A stretch of 13,835 bases of DNA from UBA922 sp035438805 (lineage in GTDB: Bacteria > Patescibacteriota > Patescibacteriia > Magasanikbacterales > UBA922), in contig DAORJA010000022.1 in NCBI GenBank assembly GCA_035438805.1, forward strand, positions 1 through 13,835, in the 5' to 3' direction. The position numbers were made by a program, and so were the translations under genes. How positions within the stretch are numbered: position 1 is the first letter of the stretch; the number at the start of each line of letters is the position of its first letter. Shown one piece after another: positions 7,307 to 13,835 of the stretch. The notes below the pieces were generated by a model. That model ran no database searches. It saw nothing but the letters and a program-made list of their open reading frames with translations, and was not told where the DNA came from.

Positions 7307-7315
7307 AGTATAACA
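7307..7315 (-). promoter_or_regulatory. Putative extended -10 promoter element (TGTTATACT) of pilM
   Basis: On the minus strand TGT plus TATACT ends nine bases before the pilM ATG at 7297. A transcript would start within about three bases of the ATG, so pilM is probably leaderless. The element argues against the TTG at 7318 being used as the start. It lies in the 35-base gap after the metallo-hydrolase gene, where I see no terminator, so read-through from upstream is also possible. Confidence 0.5.
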
Positions 7316-7332
7316 CAAAAAAGAGAATTGGT

Positions 7333-8241
7333 TTATTTTTTTGTGGATACTGAATAGTCATTTTCACCAATCACAACGATAATGTCTCCCTGTTCATCAG
7401 TTCTCCATACGGTGCTTGATACGCGACTCAAGCGTTTGAGCACTCGTCTGCTTGGATGTCCATAACTATTATCAATTCCTGCAGATACTATTGCATCTGC
7501 TGGACTCACTAGTTCCAAAAGATCTTCTCCTGATGATGTGTCACTGCCATGATGGCCGAGTTTCAAAATATCAGCGTCCAATTCTTGTCCATATGTTTCT
7601 ATCAAATACTTTTCAAGTGCATCTTCAGCATCTGCCATGAGTAGTACTGACGTATTACCATGAAAGACTTTCATTACAATTGACGTATCGTTTGACCCTG
7701 TATCAATTTTCCGTCCTGGAATTTTGGAATCAACCCCAATCTCATGATCCGGATACGAGAATGTGAGTGTGGTTGAAGCAATTATCCAATCAGTTGGATG
7801 CGTAATTTCCATATATTCTCCTTCCATATGAGCTGCAGCATCAAAAGATTTCCACAATTTACTATCTTCTTTTTTCAAACCATTATATACCACATGCTTT
7901 ATCTCAAATCGATTCATTACTTCTTCACATCCACCATAATGGTCAAGATCCGGATGTGTAACTACCAAATAATCAATTTCCTTATCTTTCCAATCCATTA
8001 CACGACCGAGTGCTTCCAAAATTCTTCCGTCTATCGCACAGTCGACCAGCATATCTTCCCCATTAGCAAATGTTATATAGGTCGCATCACCCTGACCAAT
8101 ATCAAGAAACGTGATCTCTAGATTGTTTTGACCATTTTCTTTGACACCTTCAACTTGCGGATTACTATTCTCCGGCACCTCAAATAAGTAGCTTGCAGCT
8201 ACAGCAAGACTCAGCACTACGAGATAAAAAACATATTTCAT
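7333..8241 (-). CDS. Membrane-anchored ComEC-type metallo-beta-lactamase protein
   Basis: The protein has 302 residues. Residues about 3-20 are a hydrophobic N-terminal segment (signal anchor or signal peptide) that would place the rest outside the membrane. The MBL domain starts with F-L-D-I-G-Q-G-D-A at 45-53, a hallmark of the ComEC C-terminal domain. Metal ligands include H96, D98, D100 and H101 in T-H-P-D-L-D-H-Y-G-G, and D204 in M-A-D-A-E. Further candidates are H230/H231 in L-G-H-H-G-S-D and H262 in Y-G-H-P-S. N-D-T-S at 184-187 also matches ComEC. The start overlaps the comEC stop as ATGA. In most bacteria this domain is fused to the ComEC channel and is thought to degrade one strand of incoming DNA; here it is a separate protein. 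Nuclease activity is inferred from the family. Confidence 0.9.
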   Translation of the reverse strand: MKYVFYLVVLSLAVAASYLFEVPENSNPQVEGVKENGQNNLEITFLDIGQGDATYITFANGEDMLVDCAIDGRILEALGRVMDWKDKEIDYLVVTHPDLDHYGGCEEVMNRFEIKHVVYNGLKKEDSKLWKSFDAAAHMEGEYMEITHPTDWIIASTTLTFSYPDHEIGVDSKIPGRKIDTGSNDTSIVMKVFHGNTSVLLMADAEDALEKYLIETYGQELDADILKLGHHGSDTSSGEDLLELVSPADAIVSAGIDNSYGHPSRRVLKRLSRVSSTVWRTDEQGDIIVVIGENDYSVSTKK

Positions 8242-9755
8242 ATTTTTCCTTTATTACTTACTTTGAGTATTAATATAAACAACATGCTATATAATAGCAC
8301 CATACTGACCGGATGTATCCTCAACTCGACTGATGCAAATGGTATGTATGCAAAAAATCGTACGACTCGTATGATATATTCCATGCCCATGAACGCTACA
8401 AATCCCAGTATTTGCGCGAGCATTATGGATACAAAGCTTATAGCAACAGTGACTGCTCCTACCAACATGATCCATGGAATAATCCAGAGAATGAGAATAT
8501 TGACCACTGGCGCAACAATCGAAAGCCGGCCAAATTGGAATAAAATTAATGGCAGTGTTGCAATAATTGCTGACAAAGTTGAAATCAACGATTCTTTTAT
8601 TCCTAGAATATTAGGTAGTTTACTCAGGTGTTTTTCAATTATTGGCGAAAGGTATACCAATCCCATAGTCGCAAGAAATGAAAGCTGAAATCCTGCATCC
8701 CAAATAAACACAAATGGATTCTGTATTGTCATACCGACTGCCGTAAGCACAAGCACATTCCCAATAGCACTTTTGCGACTACTCTGTTTTGCAATTAATA
8801 CTAATACTCCCATAATCCCTGCCCTTACAACCGATGCGCTTGCTCCTGTAAACAATACAAATAGAATAATTCCAGTCACCACTACTCCAAACGCTTTTTT
8901 TCGTGGAATATACACCATCTTACATAATGCAATAAAAATAGTTGCGATAATTGTAATATTATATCCTGAGATCGCTACAATATGCGTTACACCAGTTATT
9001 GAAAATAAATCGTTCAATGATCCAAGTCCTCCACGATAGCCATATAGTAATCCTGCCACAAAACTTGCGTAGGGTTCGTGCCAGATGTGTTCTATTTTAT
9101 TTGCTAGTTTTGTTTTGAAAGAAAATATATATGTATAAAATATACTTCCTTTCGTTTCACCAGTTGGATTAATCACCGGATTTTGACAGAGCGCATAGAT
9201 GTTCATGCGCGATAGATATCGATCATAGCGGAACGTCGTTCCATTTTCTTTATCTTCGATTGGTTCAGGTTTTTCTATCTGGCACTCAATATTCAACTGT
9301 TCGCCATAGGCATAACGCGGATACAATTCACTCTTTATATATACTTCGCCTGTTATCTCCTTATCCCTATCAGTAAAACGTTCTACACGAACTCGATACC
9401 GCACGCCATCGAGCCGGATGTCTGGTTCAGACGACACAAATCCAATAAATGAAACTTTTTTCTCTGCATACGTATGTATAAATTCAGAACTATCTGGAGG
9501 AAAAACAGTTTGATACCGGAGAAAGCCTAGTAAAAAAAATAGTACGCACAAAATTATAAAGCGAACTGTAGTATTATTTTTCCAAAGATAACACGCGACC
9601 ACTAATACTCCTAAAATACTTACTAGATACCAGATAAAAATGAATTTTTCAGCTAGAGACACGTATGTTATACCCAACAGAAAACAAAAACAGAACACTA
9701 AAAATGTTCTGCTCTTTGAATGTATTATTTGTGTGAAGCCCTCCCTGAACTTCAT
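8238..9755 (-). CDS. comEC: ComEC/Rec2-type DNA uptake channel (without the MBL domain)
   Basis: This 505-residue membrane protein is the DNA channel for the inner membrane in natural transformation. N-terminal hydrophobic segments lie at about 17-82. A soluble extracellular OB-like/DUF4131 region covers about 90-200. The polytopic Competence domain runs from about 228 to the end. Family motifs are G-V-T-H-I-V-A-I-S-G at 255-264, A-S-V-V-R-A-G-I-M-G at 307-316 and D-A-G-F-Q-L-S-F-L at 353-361. Full-length ComEC proteins are about 700-800 residues and end in an MBL domain. Here that domain is encoded by the next gene, which overlaps this stop by four bases, so the two probably form one complex. 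The ATG lies one base after the leuS stop (TAG-T-ATG), which suggests translational coupling to leuS. No upstream Shine-Dalgarno sequence is visible. Confidence 0.94.
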   Translation of the reverse strand: MKFREGFTQIIHSKSRTFLVFCFCFLLGITYVSLAEKFIFIWYLVSILGVLVVACYLWKNNTTVRFIILCVLFFLLGFLRYQTVFPPDSSEFIHTYAEKKVSFIGFVSSEPDIRLDGVRYRVRVERFTDRDKEITGEVYIKSELYPRYAYGEQLNIECQIEKPEPIEDKENGTTFRYDRYLSRMNIYALCQNPVINPTGETKGSIFYTYIFSFKTKLANKIEHIWHEPYASFVAGLLYGYRGGLGSLNDLFSITGVTHIVAISGYNITIIATIFIALCKMVYIPRKKAFGVVVTGIILFVLFTGASASVVRAGIMGVLVLIAKQSSRKSAIGNVLVLTAVGMTIQNPFVFIWDAGFQLSFLATMGLVYLSPIIEKHLSKLPNILGIKESLISTLSAIIATLPLILFQFGRLSIVAPVVNILILWIIPWIMLVGAVTVAISFVSIMLAQILGFVAFMGMEYIIRVVRFFAYIPFASVELRIHPVSMVLLYSMLFILILKVSNKGKI

Positions 9756-9756
9756 A

Positions 9757-12210
9757 CTAGACTACGATATTGAGAATCTTTCCCGGCACGTAGATGATTT
9801 TTTTCGGTTTTTTATCTTCAATCCATTTTGCAATCTGCTCGACTTCTCTTGCAGCTTTCATCGCACTCTCTTCTCCCGCATCTGGTGCAATCTCGACCAT
9901 TCCTCTCACTTTTCCATTTATTTGCACTGCGAGTGTGATTACCTCTTCTATAAGTTTGCTTTTGTCATACACTGGCCATTCAGCATGATGGATACTTCCT
10001 TCACCCCCGAATACTGTATGATATAGCTCTTCTGTAAGATGTACTGCAAATGGCGCAAGAATACGATTAAATCTTTCAAGTACTGACTTTTGGATTGTAC
10101 GAGCTTTGGTAAGCTCATTCACCGTGATCATCATTTCAGACACGGATGTATTGAGTTGGAATTTTCCAATATCATCAGTCACTTTTTTAATCGTTTTATT
10201 AATTAATTTTTCCTGAGATTCAATTACTTCTTCAACCAATTCTTTTTCATACAGTCTCATGTAGCGTTGCAAGAATTTGTAGACACCTTCAACTCCATTC
10301 GTATTCCATGCTGCAGACTGGGTAAAAGGACCGATAAACATTTCATACAATCGGAAACTGTCCGCGCCATACTTCGCAATAATATCATCAGGATTGATTA
10401 CATTATTCCATCGCTTACTCATTTTCCGCCCATCTTCAGCCATGATAAGACCAACATTGATAAGTTTATGGAATGGCTCGTCAATTGATACTACACCCTG
10501 GTCAAATAAAAATTTGTGCCAGAATCGAGCATATATCAGGTGACGAGTTGCATGCTCAGTTCCACCAACGTATAGATCAACACCATTCTCTCCCATCCAA
10601 TATTTTTCTTTTTTTGGATCAACTAATTTCTTCGTATTCTTTGGATCAATATAGCGCAAATAATACCAGCTACTTCCTGCCCATTGAGGCATTGTATTGG
10701 TTTCCCGCTTTCCATCTGGGACATTCACCCAGTCCTCGATCGAAGCCAATGGTGATTCACCAGTACCAGTAGGCTCGTAATGCTCTACTTTTGGAAGTTC
10801 TACCGGAAGTTCTTTGTCAGGGACAACTTCAATAGATCCATCTGCTTTATGAATAAATGGAAATGGTTCACCCCAATAACGCTGTCTCGCAAATACCCAA
10901 TCACGAAGTTTATATTGTACCTTTCGTTTTCCTTTATTATTTTCTTCAAGCCATTGAATCATTTTTTCTTTGGCCTGTTTGGTCAAAAGACTATTCAAAA
11001 AATCAGAATTTGTTGAAATTCCCTCTTCTGTATAACATTCTGATTCAACTTGAATAATACCTGGTACGCCCGAAACACCGGTAGGTATATATTGGTAAGT
11101 AGAGTCAATTGGTGGCGGAACTACTACTTTTTTAATCTGTAAACCAAATTTCTTTGCAAATTCATGATCACGCTCATCATGAGCAGGGACCGCCATGATT
11201 GCACCAGTTCCATAGCCCATCATCACATAATCCGCAATCCAGATTGGAAGCGATTCTCCGGTTACCGGATGTTCGACAAACACTCCCTGCAACACAACAC
11301 CTGTTTTCTCTTTGGTAGCTTGGCGATCCACATCAGTCTTTGATTTTGTTTCATCAATATACGCTTCAATTTCGCCCCAATTTTTTATCTCTGACCGCAA
11401 ATCATCAATCAACGGATGCTCAGGAGCCAAAACAATATACGTAGCACCAAATAACGTATCCGGTCTCGTAGTGAAAACGACAACTTCTTGGGGTTTTGAA
11501 CTTTGAACTTTAAACTTAACTTCCGCCCCTTCACTTCTCCCAATCCAGTGTCTCTGCATATCCTTGATGGAGTCTTCCCAATCAAGTTTGTCTAATCCTT
11601 CGAGCAATCGATCTGCGTATTTGGTAATTTTTATCAGCCACTGACGAAGTTTTTTCTTTTCTACGACTGAACCACACCGTTCACATTTTCCATCTTCCAG
11701 ATCTTCGAGTGCTAGACCTGTTTTACACGTCGGACACCAAATAATTGGCTCATATACTTCTTCCATGAGCCCTGCCTCAAACATTCGTGCAATACACCAC
11801 TGAGTCCATTTGTAATATGCAGGATCAGTCGTATTGATTTCGCGACTCCAATCAAAATTGAATCCAATTTTTTCAAGCTGTGATTTGAATACTTCAATAT
11901 TTTTTTCGACTGCGACTGATGGATGTACTTTATTCTTGATCGCATAGTTTTCTGCAGGTAATCCAAAAGCATCCCAACCCATTGGGTGGAGTACATTGAA
12001 TCCATTCATACGCTTGAATCGAGAGTAGATGTCTGTCGCAATATAGCCTTTGGGATGTCCTACATGCAGTCCCGCACCACTGGGGTATGGAAACATGTCG
12101 AGCACATATGATTTTGGTTTGTCAGTATTATCCTCCACTCGATAGACACCATCCTCTTCCCACTGCTTTCTCCACTTCTCTTCGATCTTTTTTGGATTAT
12201 ACATTTCCAT
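9757..12210 (-). CDS. leuS: Leucyl-tRNA synthetase
   Basis: This 817-residue class Ia synthetase charges tRNA-Leu. The HIGH-type motif is H-V-G-H at 49-52. A zinc-knuckle with C159, C162, C176 and C179 follows. The CP1 editing domain carries T-T-R-P-D-T at 247-252 and A-H-D-E-R-D with the conserved editing aspartate D345. The signature K-M-S-K-R is at 596-600, where most bacteria have K-M-S-K-S. The anticodon-binding helical domain (about 630-735) and a C-terminal domain with V-Q-I-N-G-K-V-R-G at 762-770 complete the enzyme. Length and order are slightly compact for a bacterial LeuRS (about 860 in E. coli) but nothing essential is missing. The start is the first ATG; M3 is a possible alternative. 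It begins 57 bases after the stop of the S74-domain gene, with no clear Shine-Dalgarno sequence, and comEC follows one base after its stop. Confidence 0.97.
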   Translation of the reverse strand: MEMYNPKKIEEKWRKQWEEDGVYRVEDNTDKPKSYVLDMFPYPSGAGLHVGHPKGYIATDIYSRFKRMNGFNVLHPMGWDAFGLPAENYAIKNKVHPSVAVEKNIEVFKSQLEKIGFNFDWSREINTTDPAYYKWTQWCIARMFEAGLMEEVYEPIIWCPTCKTGLALEDLEDGKCERCGSVVEKKKLRQWLIKITKYADRLLEGLDKLDWEDSIKDMQRHWIGRSEGAEVKFKVQSSKPQEVVVFTTRPDTLFGATYIVLAPEHPLIDDLRSEIKNWGEIEAYIDETKSKTDVDRQATKEKTGVVLQGVFVEHPVTGESLPIWIADYVMMGYGTGAIMAVPAHDERDHEFAKKFGLQIKKVVVPPPIDSTYQYIPTGVSGVPGIIQVESECYTEEGISTNSDFLNSLLTKQAKEKMIQWLEENNKGKRKVQYKLRDWVFARQRYWGEPFPFIHKADGSIEVVPDKELPVELPKVEHYEPTGTGESPLASIEDWVNVPDGKRETNTMPQWAGSSWYYLRYIDPKNTKKLVDPKKEKYWMGENGVDLYVGGTEHATRHLIYARFWHKFLFDQGVVSIDEPFHKLINVGLIMAEDGRKMSKRWNNVINPDDIIAKYGADSFRLYEMFIGPFTQSAAWNTNGVEGVYKFLQRYMRLYEKELVEEVIESQEKLINKTIKKVTDDIGKFQLNTSVSEMMITVNELTKARTIQKSVLERFNRILAPFAVHLTEELYHTVFGGEGSIHHAEWPVYDKSKLIEEVITLAVQINGKVRGMVEIAPDAGEESAMKAAREVEQIAKWIEDKKPKKIIYVPGKILNIVV

Positions 12211-12236
12211 AGAAACGATACTAATATGATTTGTAT

Positions 12237-12265
12237 ATACTAGCTCAGTCGCCTATTTTCTGCAA
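12237..12265 (-). promoter_or_regulatory. Possible leuS promoter
   Basis: On the minus strand TTGCAG (12260-12265) is followed after 17 bases by TAGTAT (12237-12242), which overlaps a GTATATAC palindrome at 12233-12240. Both hexamers match the consensus only partly (three and four of six). The predicted leader is about 20 bases. It would drive leuS-comEC-MBL. Confidence 0.28.
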
Positions 12266-12267
12266 TA

Positions 12268-13835
12268 TTAAGGTAAAGTCTCAATACTTGCACTATCAGA
12301 AGGATCTTGAGGCGCTTCTTCAGTATCAATTATTTCTTCTTGTACACTATCTATAAGCTGGTCTAAAAAACTTGGAGCTGGTTCAGTCACTTCCTCCACT
12401 GGCTCAGTTTCTGGTTCAACAATAGGCTCATCATTTATTTCCTCATCTAATCCTCCTGCATCAACTTCTCCTAATACTGCAGGCTCAGGCATTGTTAATC
12501 CATCCTGTTCATCACAGCTCCCTGGTAATTTTTCCCAGTCACCATTTGCGATTCTAATACAATATGTGTCTCCTGTAACACTATCAATCATTTCCATTTC
12601 ATTAGTCTTCACTCTCTCAAACACACCTACCACTGCAGTGACTCGCTCTGCCATAAAGTCTTTGATTACACTTGCTCCGTCTGAGAGTCTATTAATGAGA
12701 TACGTTAGAGCTGAAGCAAGAGGTCTGTTTGCAGCATAGAGGAGCTCTTCTTCTGACATCGTACGAGGGGTCGAAGAATTAACTGCTACACCCACAAGTA
12801 ATAATCCATCAATTTGTTGTTGTTGTTCTTGGATCGCAGAGATGAGCGGGATAACCACACGAGCATAGTCGACTGATCGAGGAGTGGTACTGCTTGGTTC
12901 ATAGATCACGAGATGTTTGTCGACGAGGTCGACTTCTTCAGCGATTAACCCAAGCTCTTCTACTCCATCATGATTACGTTTATACGTTACTGGCCTCAAA
13001 TCAAGTATGGTTGAAAGTCCATTATTCCAGCTTACAATGTCGTGTTTAAAGCGTTGTGAGGATACGGTACAGTTACCTGCTTGATGTGTAATTTTTCCAC
13101 CAGTATCAAAACAGAGGTAATCACTGGTGGCTCCTGGTGCTACAAGTGCCGGCATATATACTAGCGAGCTTGAGACTACGAGACCACTGAGAGTAGTCGT
13201 ACCTGCTGCAGTAAGACTACCATCAGTCATGATTCCTGCGGTACCAACATTTAGACCGTTAGTGATATATGCATTGTTTCCCACTGTAAGATTCTCAGTC
13301 ACACTAATATTATTTGATTGGAGAGAGCCAATGTTTGCTGAAGGTGCGTCGATGCCACCGAGATCAATGATGCGGAGAGAATGGTCACCTAAATTCACCA
13401 CATAGGCATATTTGCCTGAGACATAGACTGATTGAGGAGCAATAAGATTAACATTGTCCTTTAAACCACCAATAATTGACGGATTAGTGGAACTGGAAAC
13501 ATCAATGATGCGGAGAGAGTTGTCATCCTGACTTGCTACATACGCGTATTTTCCCGAAACGTAAACAGAGCGTGCACCATTAAGATTTGTCGCATCTTTT
13601 ACTCCACCAATAATAGCGGGCGCCGTAGAACTTGATATATCAATGATGCGGAGAGAATCATCAGAAACATTTACTACATACGCGTATTTTCCCGAAACGT
13701 AGACTGAATCAGCTCCAGCAAGATTCGTGTTATCTTTCACCCCACCGACAATAATAGGACTTGCAGGATTTGAGATATCGATGATACGCAGAGAGTTGTC
13801 ACTTTGGTTTGCTACATACGCATATTTTCCCGAAA
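12268..13835 (-). CDS. LVIVD-propeller surface protein with S74 intramolecular chaperone and acidic tail (N-terminus beyond window)
   Basis: The frame is open to the right edge: 521 codons are visible and the start is missing (the GTG at 13740 is internal). Counting from the edge, residues 1-160 are LVIVD-type repeats with a 46-residue period (V-Y-V-S-G-K-Y-A-Y-V, then S-L-R-I-I-D). Residues about 161-235 are Gly/Thr/Ser/Asn rich short-strand repeats (N-L-T-V-G-N-N-A-Y-I-T), like a phage tail-fibre stalk. Residues about 257-342 match the S74 peptidase/endosialidase chaperone: S-S-Q-R-F-K with a Ser-Lys pair (S258, K263), D-L-R-P-V-T-Y-K and L-G-L-I-A-E-E-V, ending in a Q-rich helix. A region with R-V-T-A-V-V-G-V-F-E-R follows. 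The last 81 residues hold no Lys, Arg or His and are one third Asp/Glu. In phage fibres this chaperone drives trimer folding and cuts itself off; a cell-surface fibre role here is inferred. Confidence 0.85.
   Translation of the reverse strand, partial: SGKYAYVANQSDNSLRIIDISNPASPIIVGGVKDNTNLAGADSVYVSGKYAYVVNVSDDSLRIIDISSSTAPAIIGGVKDATNLNGARSVYVSGKYAYVASQDDNSLRIIDVSSSTNPSIIGGLKDNVNLIAPQSVYVSGKYAYVVNLGDHSLRIIDLGGIDAPSANIGSLQSNNISVTENLTVGNNAYITNGLNVGTAGIMTDGSLTAAGTTTLSGLVVSSSLVYMPALVAPGATSDYLCFDTGGKITHQAGNCTVSSQRFKHDIVSWNNGLSTILDLRPVTYKRNHDGVEELGLIAEEVDLVDKHLVIYEPSSTTPRSVDYARVVIPLISAIQEQQQQIDGLLLVGVAVNSSTPRTMSEEELLYAANRPLASALTYLINRLSDGASVIKDFMAERVTAVVGVFERVKTNEMEMIDSVTGDTYCIRIANGDWEKLPGSCDEQDGLTMPEPAVLGEVDAGGLDEEINDEPIVEPETEPVEEVTEPAPSFLDQLIDSVQEEIIDTEEAPQDPSDSASIETLP
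13357..13835 (-). repeat. Tandem 138-bp LVIVD repeats (four visible)
   Basis: Units of 138 bp (46 codons) run from about 13357 to the right edge: three complete units or nearly so and one partial. Each encodes a S-G-K-Y-A-Y-V strand and a S-L-R-I-I-D strand. The nucleotide copies share long stretches, for example around ATTTTCCCGAAA at 13550, 13688 and 13826. The array continues beyond the window. Confidence 0.85.

Noticed and set aside
7298..7318. TTG at 7318 as an upstream start of pilM
   Set aside because: It would add seven residues not seen at PilM N-termini and would place the likely -10 element inside the coding sequence; the ATG at 7297 fits better.
8263..8688. A 141-codon open frame on the plus strand
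   Set aside because: It is antisense to the membrane helices of comEC, which produces Asn/Thr/Ile-rich nonsense; it has no ribosome binding site or family motif.
9739..9746. AGGGAGGG on the minus strand as a ribosome binding site near comEC
   Set aside because: It lies inside the first codons of comEC and no suitable start codon follows at the right distance; the start one base after the leuS stop is preferred.
9640..10026. A 128-codon plus-strand frame across the comEC-leuS junction
   Set aside because: It is antisense to two well-supported genes and has an amino-acid composition typical of a shadow frame.
13738..13740. GTG at 13740 as the start of the S74-domain protein
   Set aside because: The frame continues open to the right edge with another recognisable LVIVD unit, so this codon is an internal valine.

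Overview
The window looks like chromosome from a Candidate Phyla Radiation (Patescibacteria) bacterium, most likely a Parcubacteria-type lineage. This rests on gene content, not on any marker search. The DNA is AT-rich with short intergenic gaps. All ten genes lie on the minus strand. The type IV pilus and competence genes are reduced and streamlined, ComEC is split into two proteins, and two large surface propeller proteins flank the housekeeping genes. TGA is used as a stop in tight ATGA gene overlaps, so the genetic code is the standard bacterial one and not the TGA=Gly code of Gracilibacteria/Absconditabacteria.

In transcription order (right to left) the layout is as follows. (1) A surface protein whose N-terminus lies beyond the right edge has LVIVD beta-propeller repeats, a fibre-like stalk, an S74-type intramolecular chaperone domain and an acidic tail. 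(2) leuS follows. (3) comEC starts one base after the leuS stop, and (4) a membrane-anchored metallo-beta-lactamase protein overlaps comEC by ATGA; together these two reconstitute a full-length ComEC. (5) Next come pilM, (6) a stand-alone CheY-like receiver and (7) a type IV prepilin with a strong ribosome binding site, followed by a clear intrinsic terminator. (8) The prepilin peptidase pilD overlaps (9) ligA by ATGA. (10) Last is a large secreted or anchored protein with ten NHL-like repeats and the beginning of a fibronectin type III domain, cut by the left edge.

The middle of the window reads as a DNA-uptake and pilus neighbourhood: major pilin, its peptidase, the PilM actin-like assembly protein, a possible response regulator, the ComEC channel and its detached nuclease-like domain. 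The motor ATPases, PilN/O/C and ComEA are not present here. LigA and LeuS are housekeeping genes tied to this block by overlap or by immediate adjacency.

The main regulatory observation is that four genes (NHL protein, pilD, receiver, pilM) carry the same extended -10 sequence TGnTATACT just upstream. In pilD and pilM it sits so close to the ATG that nearly leaderless transcripts are expected. No tRNA, rRNA, CRISPR array, transposon or intergenic gap over 300 bases was seen. I see no convincing wholly new defence or mobile system. The most unusual objects are the two repeat-built surface proteins and the split ComEC with its promoter arrangement.
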